Shown here piece after piece: positions 12,601 to 21,330 of a stretch of DNA of 30,807 bases (the stretch's first letter is position 1; each line of letters begins with the position of its first letter). The DNA comes from Sperchopsis tessellata (taxonomy: Eukaryota; Arthropoda; Insecta; Coleoptera; Hydrophilidae). Location: positions 1-30,807 of the forward strand of contig JAWQRN010000363.1 in the NCBI GenBank assembly GCA_033557685.1, read 5' to 3'. Under the pieces are notes generated by a model. The model searched no databases and was not told the DNA's origin. It saw only the letters and a list, made by a program, of their open reading frames with translations. A program made the translations under genes and the position numbers.

Positions 12601-15344
12601 TTGTTAATTTTAAAAGACCCAATTTGTTAGTGGAGAACCAGAAAAGGCTTTTATTTAAAAAAAATGATAGCACATTACAACACAATAATATCCACTGCAT
12701 GTGTCTACATAGCAGTCTGTACTTTCGGTTGACCAATCAGTCACCGCTAGATATGGTAATCTTCAGTCTCGGACCTATCAATTTTACTTCCAAACAGCTG
12801 ACTCATTCCTCGTCTGGACTCTAATGCGGTAGATATTGAGATTCATTTCTTGCTTTTATAATTTTCTCATAGTTTAAAACATCAAATGATCCAGAAACAT
12901 TTTATTTAATATCTTATGGAGACTATAGAATCTAATTGTTCATTAAAACAGTTTTGCTTATCAAGGATGATTTTACAACATTGCCATTCATATTGTCTTC
13001 TCACCAGCTTTTTGGAAGTATAGCCTCTTGTTTTTTACTAGCAATATTTTTCCTGACTAGTCTAAATTGTAGCAATATTATCTATTTTTAAATTTAATAG
13101 TTTTGCTGTTTTATTTCTTGTCAGTGGGATATTATAATCTAATGTTATGTAAATTCTTTATGTAGATTTTTACTGTCCTACTAGATAGCTTCAGTTGGTC
13201 GCGGATTTTTCCCGATGTTATCAAGACTTGTAGCTCTTAAAAGTGTTTAGTGTTAACTGCCATGTAGCTCTGTACAGGACTAGGTGTAGACTGCCAAGTA
13301 AGTAACTCTAAAAAGTTCCCCTGCAACGGTGGACGAAACGTCGGCAAAAATAAAAACTAACACAAGGTTATATCCTGGAAAATCTGAAGATAATGTTTAT
13401 GTTGTTTATATTTTTTCTAGGTGTTCCATTCCCAAAGAATTTTTTGTCAATTGCGAAAACGATTTTGAAACGACTTTTTAGAGTGTACGCTCACATATAC
13501 CACCAGCATTTTAGTGAAGTTGTGCAACTTGGAGAAGAAGCCCATTTAAATACATCATTTAAACATTTTATATTTTTTGTGCAGGTAAGTTTTGTTTAAG
13601 AGGTATTTGTTCGTTCGTAATTGTTTAATTTGAATAAAGAAAGTTTCCTTTCATTTAAATAAGGATGGTATTTAAAGAATTTTAGTTAAGAACACGATAC
13701 AGGTAGATTATGTAGGTAGAGATTCATTCTGTGAATTATATTGTAAAACTATTTAATATTTTGTTAGTAAGGTATTCGGAGAATTCGGAATAGCTCTTAT
13801 GAAGTAGGCTGTAAGAGCGTGGTGAATCAGGCCTGCTCTCAGGCACATACTGATGTGTCTTAGCAACAACTTCAAAAACAGATGGGTTGCACTGAGCTTA
13901 TTTGCCATTACATACTCACTTGGATAGCATGTACTTAACTGACAGAACTTGATATATCTTACCCAACTGAATTTAGTTCATACCCGAAATATGCGTTTCC
14001 ACTCTATTCCTTGTTAAGGCATCAATATTAAACGATTTTGGAAAGAAAAAGTTCAATATTTGATTCAGAAAAGAATCTTACGTTAGTTTGGACATGTCCA
14101 ATATGTTTTGCAGTAAATATTTTTTACAAAGAGATTATAAGGATTCATTGCGATTTAAGTTTGGATTATATAGATGACGAAGCAATATCTCAAGGTTTTC
14201 AGCAATATTTCGCTCATGGCACTTGGGATATACATGGAGTATATAAGAATTAGAGGTATTAGATTCGTCATTGTAGAACACAACATGACTGGTGACCTGA
14301 CCATTCTATTTTATTAGGGATACAACAAAGGTGTTTATGTTACATTAAAAGGTAGTCCTATATGACCAATTAATTTGTGCCGCATCTATAAACAATAGAA
14401 AAAACTCCACTCCTAGTCTTTGGGTCTAGATGATCTTTTTTTCTCTCCAGCATGTTTCAAAGGGGTGATATACATCAGAAGTCAATGGAAAGGTCTGAAG
14501 AAGGATTATTGAGGTAAATTATTGGATTCAGCTTCTATAAACGAATGGTAATTTATAATTTAACATGGAATTAAAACAAGTCCATTTTAGGATTCTTTGG
14601 CAAATTTAAACTGGTCCTCTCATATAAGGAAAAATTTCAACCTGGGATGAAGGCCAGAGGACCCATATTTGGAACATAATCCTTTGGATTTCACATGTTA
14701 CTCTAACTGAATAGGATGTTCTTTTCATGACTCATAAAAATGTTAGCGAGGTAAGAACTGAGAGTACATCTCATGGACAAGTCTCCCAGTTGTTCTTGGA
14801 TATTATTCAGGAAACCTTTGTATCTGTAACTTCAGATTGGGAAAGAAGTTCTCTAATAACGAGATTCCTTATATCAAAGGAGACCATTCAAATGAGGCAA
14901 TCATCAACCTTTACAAAAAAATGCTACAGCCAGAAGAATTATAATAAGAGAGTACAGTTCTTATATGGCAATCATCTTCATAGAGTTTGGAAATTTCATA
15001 AAGCTTAGCGAAAAAATGTTTCATAGGGTTGACCTTATATTTTTCAATAAAGGTTATTTTACACCATCAGGATATAACCGAACGAAAAGTGTCCATATAA
15101 TAGGCTGCATTTAATTTTTTTAAAATCATTTTAATATAAGTAGTAAGATTTACTTACTCTCATGTATGTAATTAGTTTCTACTAAAGAAGTGCAGTTCAT
15201 TCTGAATATTTCATACTGTTTTATTGTAATTACACAGTACATTAATAAAGTTAAATTTTCTAGGAATTTAGTTTAATAGAGAGAAGAGAACTGGCCCCCC
15301 TGCAGGAACTTATAGACAAACTGACAGCCAAAGAAGCTCGATGA
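619..15344 (+). CDS. mats (MOB1): MOB1 / Mats kinase activator, complete five-exon gene
   Basis: Coding exons are 619-632, 765-931, 11975-12202, 13421-13584 and 15264-15344 (with stop). They join in frame to 654 nt, a 217-residue protein against 216 in human MOB1A and 219 in Drosophila Mats as I recall them. All four introns are GT-AG with strong donors (GTAAGT, GTAAGT, GTAAGA, GTAAGT). The four zinc ligands known for the family fall at their usual positions: C79, C84, H161 and H166 (HIYHQHF). T12 and T35, the Hippo/MST phosphorylation sites of MOB1, are also present. MOB1 is a small adaptor that binds and activates LATS/Warts and NDR/Tricornered kinases in the cytoplasm and at the cortex, restraining growth through Hippo signalling. 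No frameshift or stop interrupts it, so it looks functional. The 11-kb second intron is packed with transposons. The start is fixed by the conserved MSFLFGSRSSKTFK amino end. Confidence 0.97.
765..931 (+). CDS. mats (MOB1): MOB1 coding exon 2
   Basis: Acceptor GCAG ends at 764. The exon encodes GSRSSKTFKPKKNIPEG through DLNEWVAVN (residues 6-60) plus the first base of T61, then donor GTAAGT at 932. It carries both Hippo/MST target threonines, T12 and T35. The open frame starting at the internal ATG at 835 runs past the donor into intron and is not the true start. Confidence 0.97.
932..3777. other. left part of MOB1 intron 2, largely anonymous
   Basis: AT-rich intronic sequence with no convincing reading frames; open frames at 2216-2425 and 3031-3324 (minus) match nothing I know. 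The only clear structure is the palindrome at 1830-1873. Confidence 0.6.
1830..1873. repeat. 44-bp near-perfect palindrome
   Basis: The sequence is exactly self-complementary over 1835-1868 (17-base arms, no loop, centre GTAC). It continues outward to 1830/1873 with one mismatch (1834/1869) and one G-T wobble. Key arm: TGGATCATGACAAG. It could extrude as a cruciform or fold as a stem in the MOB1 pre-mRNA. Imperfect TTAGCAAyAAT copies occur on both sides, at about 1790 and 1879. Confidence 0.9.
3891..4181 (-). pseudogene. mariner transposase C-terminal part
   Basis: Contains VYFQQDGATCQPNKETIKLL, typical of the second catalytic aspartate region, then PLDFFLCGYVKDKVY and IQAFKDNIRAAIGEIGPQLC, typical of the mariner C-terminus. 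The usual PPRSCDLTPLDF motif is reduced to KSPLDFF, losing the third catalytic aspartate. Dead copy. Confidence 0.85.
4260..4580 (-). pseudogene. mariner transposase N-terminal part
   Basis: MNRYKIEQLIEVVKIHYKNG begins an HTH-like DNA-binding region resembling insect mariner transposases (EQRVEIVKIYY type). A stop interrupts it near 4389. It resumes in frame-shifted pieces, VKRGKIARPARSTENIAAVA, then RRRVQQL near 4260. After that the sequence jumps to the C-terminal part, so the central catalytic region with the first aspartate is deleted. It cannot encode an active enzyme. Confidence 0.75.
4627..5220. other. intronic stretch, nothing recognised
   Basis: AT-rich sequence between the mariner and the TTAA-flanked MITE. 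The open frame at 4950-5135 (minus) has no recognisable features. Confidence 0.5.
5225..5467. mobile_element. MITE with TTAA target duplication
   Basis: A 243-bp unit flanked by TTAA at 5221-5224 and 5468-5471. The ends are inverted: GGGGAGAAAA at the left, complement of TTTTCTCCCT (AGGGAGAAAA) at the right. There is no coding capacity. TTAA duplications are characteristic of piggyBac-type transposition. The inner sequence is A/T-run rich with a GC-richer patch (about 5295-5335). Confidence 0.65.
5472..6109. other. upstream flank or 5' part of the BEL/Pao element
   Basis: Just left of the first recognisable gag sequence. A 5' LTR and primer-binding site would be expected here, but I could not match any stretch convincingly to the 3' flank. 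Confidence 0.4.
6110..7290 (+). pseudogene. BEL/Pao gag remnant with zinc knuckles
   Basis: Readable pieces include LFNETQNEIVTLGL and FPDTYFYFKSRASNFIQS (about 6233-6360), a linker with NLPWIVFQNFEGSF (about 6440), and cysteine motifs. The CCHC-like pieces are CLNCQGDHF (about 7063), CIDCLSRGHYV (about 7162) and, one frame over, CKICNRNHHAALH (about 7205-7245), as in BEL/Pao Gag. Several stops and at least two frameshifts break it. Confidence 0.8.
7340..7790 (+). pseudogene. BEL/Pao protease remnant
   Basis: VLLSTPKKK and then LNVLLDLASQSNFITQLVHN (about 7400-7460) match the aspartic protease active-site region of Pao elements, where LLDSGSQSNFIT is usual. Here the DSG has become DLA. After a break, IDLFIGGNLFWQLIYTGQI (about 7670-7725) is the protease-end motif, followed by the eroded KTKLGWIVSG block near 7750-7775. 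Confidence 0.85.
7900..8480 (+). pseudogene. BEL/Pao reverse transcriptase remnant
   Basis: Pieces in family order are LNSLGESPYFAQSRFRSLE (about 7960-8015), CFYLSHHAVPKDKGLPRN (about 8098-8150), VQYVDAS, LNMLTVGQAAAPFLAII (about 8338-8390) and DDFHVDDLLLN (about 8442-8475). HVDDLL stands for the YVDDLL polymerase box; the Y to H change together with stops marks a dead copy. Confidence 0.85.
8941..9850 (-). mobile_element. tRNA-derived SINE, copy 1, interrupted by a solo LTR
   Basis: Flanked by a 13-bp target duplication, CATGTCTGCATCT (8928-8940) and CATGTCTGTATCT (9851-9863), one mismatch. It lies inside BEL/Pao RNase H. The body matches copy 2 (24738-25019) over the CCTATTTCCGCTGCT block, GATTAGGCT, TTGG(G/A)TTCTTTTA(C/T)GT and TTTTATGT(C/T)CCTCCC. 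On the minus strand the head reads CGTAGCTCAGTGGCTAAG, a good pol III A box (TAGCTCAGTGGC). The B box segment is lost in this copy and replaced by a C run (9799-9808). Without the LTR it is about 243 bp. Confidence 0.85.
9119..9781. mobile_element. solo LTR of a Gypsy-like retrotransposon
   Basis: A 663-bp insertion within SINE copy 1 that is absent from copy 2. It begins TGATACGCTGG and ends ATAGGGTAACA, the TG...CA ends of an LTR with a short terminal inverted repeat (TG(A/T)TAC). GTAC is duplicated on both sides (9115-9118, 9782-9785). A 4-bp duplication favours Ty3/Gypsy over the 5-bp Copia or BEL types. It carries a TATA-like TTTTATAGGC near 9518 and no coding domains; the 70-codon frame 9433-9645 is an LTR shadow. 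Internal sequence is absent, as expected after LTR-LTR recombination. Confidence 0.75.
10400..11145 (+). pseudogene. BEL/Pao integrase remnant with missing core
   Basis: The N-terminal zinc-domain side is seen as FISDKGIIRIGGRLKNSHF (about 10480-10535) and NPIMGNLSNDRTKPRPHF (about 10695-10745). The reading then jumps to the C-terminal side: NHFNALTPA (about 10788), KVPDMKQNRLAG, SEFQQLS, DTLILIKDNSDPHLGRIIDY (about 10975-11030) and VVMIKCASGIIKHMVVKIC (about 11060-11118). The catalytic core between RPHF and NHFNALTP is deleted. Confidence 0.85.
11146..11974. other. 3' flank of BEL/Pao and end of MOB1 intron 2
   Basis: A possible polypurine tract and 3' LTR start lie at 11357-11378 (GGTGGGCAGCA then TGTTAATGC). 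The open frame 11323-11517 has no recognisable product. The last 30 bases before 11975 form the polypyrimidine tract and acceptor of MOB1 exon 3. Confidence 0.4.
11975..12202 (+). CDS. mats (MOB1): MOB1 coding exon 3
   Basis: A T-rich tract and TTTCAG end at 11974. The exon completes T61 and encodes VDFFNQINMLYG to LFPSKI plus the first base of G137. It carries zinc ligands C79 and C84 (FCTEESC) and the kinase-binding segment around EYHWADG. Donor GTAAGA lies at 12203. Confidence 0.97.
12203..13420. other. MOB1 intron 3
   Basis: 1,218-nt intron, GT-AG. A GC-richer patch at about 12690-12830 and another at about 13190-13395 (containing GTGGACGAAACGTCGGC and a GGTTATATCCTGGAAAATC tail) look like eroded dispersed-repeat tails. 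I cannot assign them to a family. Confidence 0.5.
13421..13584 (+). CDS. mats (MOB1): MOB1 coding exon 4
   Basis: Acceptor TTTTTTCTAG ends at 13420. The exon completes G137 and encodes VPFPKNF to HFIFFVQ (residues 138-191). It includes zinc ligands H161 and H166 in HIYHQHF. It ends in phase 0 at donor GTAAGT (13585). Confidence 0.97.
13585..15263. other. MOB1 intron 4
   Basis: 1,679-nt intron, GT-AG. Open frames 14038-14253 and 14727-15008 (+) give unrecognised proteins with no domain support. I see no clear repeat boundary. Confidence 0.5.
15264..15344 (+). CDS. mats (MOB1): MOB1 coding exon 5 and stop
   Basis: Acceptor TTTTCTAG ends at 15263. The exon encodes EFSLIERRELAPLQELIDK, then LTAKEAR, and stops at TGA 15342-15344. 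The LTAK ending resembles Drosophila Mats rather than human MOB1. Its 81 nt are too short for a simple open-frame scan. Confidence 0.96.
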   Translation, partial: EFSLIERRELAPLQELIDKLTAKEAR

Positions 15345-16180
15345 ACAAATGAAGCATGACAAATATTCCTTTGTGCATTACCTGCCTTTTTGTATTTGCA
15401 TTTACTCCACCCCAATTATACACCCTCCCCTTTAGTATACATGCTTCCGCTGATCTGGTGCAGAAGCAGCCACCAGGGTACTATTTAACGATACAATTAC
15501 CCCAATAATTGAATTGTTTTTTCGTAATTTGTAGATGTCTTGTACATTTTTATATTCGTGACCATCCTGTCTGTCAGTACATGATGTGCATCTCACTGTG
15601 ATTTTCATGAATCATTCAATCCAAATCCTGAAGTTCCATAAGTTAATATATCTTAAAAGTGTACACTAACTAGACTATTTGAATTTATAGTATACCTTTT
15701 AATATATATTAGTAATTTTAAAATGTTATAAATATGAAGTTACGGTGTGTACTATTTGTTATTAATTTTAATATTTTGTAAACATAAATTTAACAAATGG
15801 ACTGCTTGGCACAGAATCCTGATCTATTTGTGTATATGCTCTTTTTCTGATCAAAATCAAAGCTTTGCAAAATGATGGTCTACTACTTGATGAGAGCTAC
15901 TTAGAAAACAGTTTTCATGATGGTAAAAAGTAAGTTTTGTGAAGAAACGAACTTTATAAAATATAGACTTACCTGAGGGCATTTATGTTGTGCTTTTATG
16001 GCTCATTCATTTAGCAAGAAATTTTCTTTAACCCAATTTAGTTTGTGGTTTGGTTGTAACTATTTAAAAAAACCCCTTTGTTATTCTTATAAGGTTTTGT
16101 GTGCAAGTACAGATTCGGAGAGCCACAGGAATATGATTATAAACCGTATTTGTATTGCATGCCTGAAAACATTAAGAAAA
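15345..16180. other. MOB1 3' UTR / intergenic sequence
   Basis: No AATAAA within the first 1.2 kb after the stop. The first 200 bases are less AT-rich than what follows, consistent with 3' UTR. The open frame 15998-16219 is not recognised by itself. Confidence 0.45.
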
Positions 16181-16300
16181 ATGCCATATCTAATGTGGGG
16201 TGTATTTGATTCTCTGTGAATGTGGAGTAGAGAATATCGGTCAAACTAGTCCTTCTTTATAAGGAAAACCTTCGATGTGCAAGTTAACATAAACCCATTC
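16180..16300 (+). pseudogene. possible Penelope-like element GIY-YIG fragment
   Basis: Frameshifted reading gives ISNVGCI, then LCECGVENIGQTS at about 16212-16250. The family pattern in Penelope-like elements is roughly GIY-IPC-CG-YIG-T, and both the CxCG and IGQTS parts fit. The rest of the endonuclease domain is not convincingly readable. Chance similarity in AT-rich DNA is possible. Confidence 0.35.
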
Positions 16301-16633
16301 AAAAAAAGTCTGTAATGCTTCACAGATATTCTATTAGTAAGAAGTTGGATATTGGTCATCTCAATCTCAAGATACTTACATCAAAATTCTCTGTGCGTGA
16401 TATTAATAGTAATGAAAATAACTACCAAAATTTACATGATCCCTTGAAGTTATTTAATGTGCATGTAGTTTCCAACATTGTGAGCAGTATGCTTCAAAGT
16501 TGACATAAAAACTGCAGTACTAAGAAACCAATAGACTCCATTGTTTTTTATCATTTAAGCAAGTTCTTCATTGGAGTTATATTAAATCAGAATCATTTTT
16601 TTAATAGATATAAGTACTTTCACAGTTTCATTA

Positions 16634-16639
16634 AATAAA
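16634..16639 (+). promoter_or_regulatory. first AATAAA found downstream of MOB1
   Basis: AATAAA, with another AATAAA about 10 bases on. It is the first canonical polyadenylation hexamer I find after the MOB1 stop, 1.29 kb downstream. This would imply a long 3' UTR, unless a variant hexamer is used earlier or a 3' UTR intron exists. Confidence 0.25.
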
Positions 16640-17509
16640 ATTTAAAATAAATATATATAATTTTTCTCAGGCTACTACGTACTTTATTGTTTATGGTAAA
16701 GACTGGTTAATCAGAATAATTTAATGACCTACAAAATACGTAATTCTTTTAATTTATTATTATTATTTTTACTTCCATGTAATGATGAACAAGATATTAA
16801 AGAGATTTATACCCATGAAAAAAACGTCACTCGAATAAATTATTTAAAAAGTCGCTTAAAGATTTAAAAACAATTGTTTGATGCTTGTCGTTCGACCATA
16901 TTCAGATCATCATTTAGTTTTATTAATAATTTTTTTGTCACACTATTGCAATGCTATGGTTTGTAGTCATGGATTAAATACCCTGGTTTGCACTAAAGTG
17001 GTTGATCCTGTACTATTTTTAATCCTAAAAAATGTATGTATGTCTTCTATACACCAAAATGTACAGATTAAGTTCGATACATAGATAAGTCAGGATGACG
17101 AATTTTTAAAACAGCATATTGGGATTTTACCAATAGCCTAAAAAACACCTTACTTTCATGTAAATCATATGTTTGGGGCATCCAGGTATCTCCTACATAT
17201 TTTCGTTATTTTTTCTACGTATTAACAATTCAAGAAATTGTAATTATAATCATAGTCTTTTTGGTTCAGTTTTTTATTTTTGTGTGCAAATTGGAAATAA
17301 CAGACCATTTATATATCGGGACTGCAGTTTCTAAATCAAGACATTCTTACAGAAATCTGGATACCTGGCAACTCTAGATATAGGTTATACTAATTATAAA
17401 TATTATACTGAATTTTTCCGATGAAATGATTTTTAGACAAAAATATTTTATTATATAAAGATATTTAAAAATTCTTACCTATTTTTTATTTATTGTTATC
17501 AGCAATATT

Positions 17510-18000
17510 CAGTTCATCTTATTCCATGAATTTTTCACTCAGGTACGTATTTCTGAAATAACATCAGGATTTGGCTTAGCATCCATTTGTTCCACTCTTC
17601 ATGTATACATTTTTTAAACGGTTGATTAATTGATACATCCAAGGGTTGTAATTGCCTTGTAAGGCCTCCAGGAATTACAGCTAATTCTGTATTCATTTCT
17701 TTGAGAAGCTTCTTGGTTGATTCTTTTTTATGCGCTCTGAGTGATTACACACTAACATCTCACACTTTTTAAAAAACGCCCCTGGCTGTTTTGCCCAGAT
17801 CCATAATGTCATTCCTGTTTTGTCTATACAGCCTTTATCTTGAACGTGGATAATAATGCCACAGAGAATTTCATCTCTTGGTGACATTTTTCTCTTAAAG
17901 ATTAACATGGGGGGTAGTTTAATTCTTTCCACGCAACAACCTAAAACTACATTAAAGTGAGTTTTTTCGTGGCATGTTGTTTTTACCACTTTTGATTTGG
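17510..18000 (-). pseudogene. pogo/Tigger-like DDE transposase remnant
   Basis: Minus strand reads VKTTCHEKTHFNVVLGCCVE, then IKLPPMLIFKRKM, IIHVQDKGCIDKTGMTLWIW, PGAFFKKCEMLV and, after a frameshift near 17700, NTELAVIPGGLTRQLQPLDV and INQPFKKCIHEEWNKWM. These are the DDE endonuclease blocks of jerky/CENP-B/Tigger-like transposases. The LQPLDVSIN aspartate is kept. The block usually reading LVLDSFRAH is LVCNHSERI here, losing its catalytic aspartate. Confidence 0.85.
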
Positions 18001-18870
18001 TGACTTTTGAATCTACAGTCTAATTTGAGCATTAAAATGTTACAGACACTATCCATATTCGCATTTAAATTTTCTACTCGCTGATTTGAGAAATCTGTGG
18101 AATTCTTTAATTTTAGTGTAATAGTCTGCGGATATTTTTCGGGCTAGAGTGGTTTTTGTACGCATGCACAACCTGGGTCTTTTCAGAAATCTAAAGCACT
18201 AAGATGGTGATTCGGTAAAATCTGTAGTTCCATTAACAATTGCCCATCTTTCGCTTCCAAAATTATCATTTTTGTAGAAACAGATTTTCCCATGTTACGA
18301 TGATTTGTAATCCAATTTTTCATTTGTACTTCTAATTTTGGCAATTTTCAAGGTGCGAATGGAATGTTTACTTGGCAGTTTTAGTTGTTCTTGTTTTCTC
18401 CACTCACGAAGCATTTTTTCTGTTGGTGGTGGACCAAACTGTCACATTATATGAAAGTCTGTTTTGTTTTATACTCATTTTTCCTAATTTTAAGATGGAT
18501 AAAAATTTGAAGGAATTATAAAAATAATTCAAATTAACTGTACAAAAGTGCAATCATTAGCTCACTAATTACTATTGGCGGTCACAGAATTAGGGAGTGT
18601 AAATCGGGGATTTCCCCACATGCAACGAGGTAAATTTCTTACCTTCAGAGTTATTATTTTTTCAGTGCTGTTCGCCACTATAGGACAAATTTTATTATAC
18701 ATATGGCGGAATTAATTGAACTTCGTTAACAGCTTCGGTACGGTGAAAAGAAATCAGATTCGTATTTTAATGTTATCTCTTATCACCTACCTTCAGACTA
18801 TAAGATGTACCCCAAGAATAAGTCGATTTTTCTACGTAAAAAAGCGCGTCTTATGATCTGAAAAATACGG
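17510..18870 (-). mobile_element. pogo/Tigger-like DNA transposon remnant
   Basis: On the minus strand the element starts at 18870 with CCGTATTTTTCAGATCATAAGACGCGC, preceded by TA (18871-18872). This terminal motif with repeated TATAAGAyG is typical of pogo-type elements. A subterminal inverted pair is visible (CAGACTATAAGATG near 18794 and GCGTCTTATGATCTG near 18846-18860). Transposase follows in broken frames, with an N-terminal part eroded (VWSTTNRKNAS near 18410-18440). No matching end repeat was found left of 17510, so the other end is lost or unrecognisable. Confidence 0.75.
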
Positions 18871-18872
18871 TA

Positions 18873-19445
18873 ATATATTTCTTTATAAAAGGTGTTGACA
18901 GTACCAAATTTTAAAAATGACGTTTAGGAGATGTACTTGTTTTATGTTTAAATATATTACAAAATTAAATGCATTTTTTGCATCCAGTCATAATATGTCA
19001 AAATACTGCATTTATCAATTGTTTCAAAGTTAACTTTAATCAAACCAATATTGTTTACAATAAACAGAAAAGTAACCTAGAATACTAATTGCATTTCGAT
19101 AATTTCAATTTAAACTAGCAATTGACCATAGAAGCAAAATGTGTCATATTACAGATTTTCACAAGTGAGTTTGGCAATGTTTTGAAAAAATTATATGTGG
19201 ACATGTCTCACTTTCTGTCAACGCACTTTGTCCTATTTTACACATCAAAATGACAATATATCTCTTTAAACCATAACTATTAAAACCAGTCAGATTTGAA
19301 TGTTTTAACTTTTATGTGTATGATGTGAATAAAGCTCATTATGCTACATGATTGCATTTGTTATTGAAATTATGATGCATTTTTAAATATTATACTTACC
19401 TACCATTTTTGTTGCATAGCAATCCTGATTATGAAAAAGAGCTAT
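18873..19445. other. intergenic, nothing recognised
   Basis: AT-rich spacer between the pogo remnant and the piggyBac-type MITE. No reading frame or repeat boundary stands out. Confidence 0.5.
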
Positions 19446-19449
19446 TTAA

Positions 19450-19665
19450 TCCTTTATAGGGCACATTTTTCAGGGATAGTTTACATAAATATTTTTGTGG
19501 AATGCATTGGAAAACCTAATTTCATATGTGAGAAAGTTGTGTAGTTAAATATTTACATCAACTAAATTAGTATGGTCTATTTCTTATTTAATGATTAACT
19601 AATCATTGAGGTTAAAATGGCTTTTAAAAATGGGGCTATATAGTCGATTTCAGACCTATAAAGGG
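19450..19665. mobile_element. piggyBac-type MITE
   Basis: A 216-bp unit bounded by TTAA (19446-19449 and 19666-19669). The right end read inward is CCCTTTATAGG and the left end TCCTTTATAGG, an 11-bp inverted repeat with one mismatch. TTAA duplication plus CCCT ends is the piggyBac signature. There is no coding capacity, so it would depend on a transposase in trans. Confidence 0.75.
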
Positions 19666-19669
19666 TTAA

Positions 19670-20860
19670 ACATTATTCTGCAAGTCTTTTCTAATAAACC
19701 TGATGAATATAACGTATTGTGAAAAAAATGTGCATTGTATAGAATAATAATTTCTACGTAGGAATGCATTGCGGAACACTTTAGAACATAAAAAATCATT
19801 ATTTTTAGATCTATATACAAAGTATATAATGCATCGCACATATTTTTTTAAATGGAAAAAATGCTTGTGCGCACCAATTTACTTTAATAACATGAACTGC
19901 ACATCAAATCGTTAGTTAGTGATGTACTATTTAGTTTTTACTTGTTATTATTTATATTGTATTACTTAATCTCTTTAAACAGTGTTGTTTATTTAGTCAC
20001 TGTGCAATTTTGTATATAATATATTAATTAAATAAAAACCTTTGGTAGCATATGAGTGTCTTATTTATATGAAAACAGGGTGATTCATAATACAAACATA
20101 ATAAAAACTTGGATGTATATTCCTCACGTAACACAAGTTTATATACCTGCTGCTTCTCTTGTTCTTGTAACATATCAAATGTTCAGCTTGATTCAAGGCT
20201 GTTAGCATACAGAGTGCTTGAACTGGAAGAAAGAAGTGTGTTGAGGGAAAACAAAAAAAAAGTAGGTCTTTGAATAAAGGATTCAATAATTAAATTGAAC
20301 CAATTCCTTTTTTTATGCAATATAGCATAATTAAATGCAAATATAACCTGAAATAAAGTAATTCTGTATGAAAAAATTTGAATTAATTCACAGTTTAGGT
20401 GAGTACTCCAGGACAGTCAACCGCAACCATGGGGTTTTGAAAAATGGTTTGCGGAAAAACATCTTTAGTACACACAAAAAATATATTTTAATAGCTTAAC
20501 ATCTGCGATGTTTTTACACATCTCTATCGTTAAAAGCATGTAAGTTACTAATTTTGACCCACCTAGAATTCTTCAAAATTGTATTTATTCTCTGTTGACA
20601 AATGTTCCTTTTGTTATAAAATAAATATTTCTACGTGTAGGCCACCGAGCTATACTTTATGCGGAAAGTATCTGTCGTAAAAATAAACAATGCAATAGCA
20701 TTTAATTAAGAATTCAAATTTTGTCAAGATCGAATAAAAAAATCAAAACTTGATATGTTATTATCAAATAATTGAAGAAAAAGTATTAAACCACGGGGAA
20801 ATCTCAGACTTGAGTTCCATAATATAAAGCCATTAAATAAAAATTAAAGAAAGATTTCTT
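19670..20860. other. intergenic, nothing recognised
   Basis: Open frames 19656-19841 and 20065-20286 (minus) give no recognisable protein. A lone CAGGGTGATTCATAA at about 20077 resembles a mariner end but has no partner. Confidence 0.5.
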
Positions 20861-21330
20861 ACTAAAATTCGTTTACCCTGTAAAAACTTTTTGGCATAAT
20901 CTTGATCATGTTCCGGGAGATCTAAGGTCGTGTGATTTTTTCACCCACATTATATGGGTTTAAAGTTCCGGAATGCTGTTCTACGAGGCATTTATTTAGA
21001 TGCTTTTTGAAGGTCAAACAGTACTGGTAATTCATGGTATTGTTTTAAAACTATAGTATCAGGTGAGCTTGTTGAGGGCAAGTGAAAGTCACTCTAACAT
21101 TATTATTGTTACTCATGTGATGCTGAATAGAGCTCAGAATTTTTTTATATTGTATAATTAGTCTAGTATATATAAGTCATACATTGTTATATTCCTTTTG
21201 ATGAAGGTACAGAATGATCAAGTCAATATTATGTAGCCTCTGGTATCTTTGAACCAACCGACTATACAATTCATAATCATAGACTAGTCATGCATATTTA
21301 TAGTGTAATACATGTGGCTTGACAAGTATT

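Noticed and set aside
13330..13346. GGACGAAACGTCGGC, reminiscent of a hammerhead ribozyme
   Set aside because: The GAAAC part is present but the required CUGAnGA core and a matching third strand are not; more likely the tail of an eroded repeat.
14038..15008. Open frames 14038-14253 and 14727-15008 in MOB1 intron 4
   Set aside because: No similarity to any family I know, no splice context, unremarkable composition.
20076..20093. CAGGGTGATTCATAA, like a mariner terminal repeat
   Set aside because: No inverted partner or transposase sequence found nearby.
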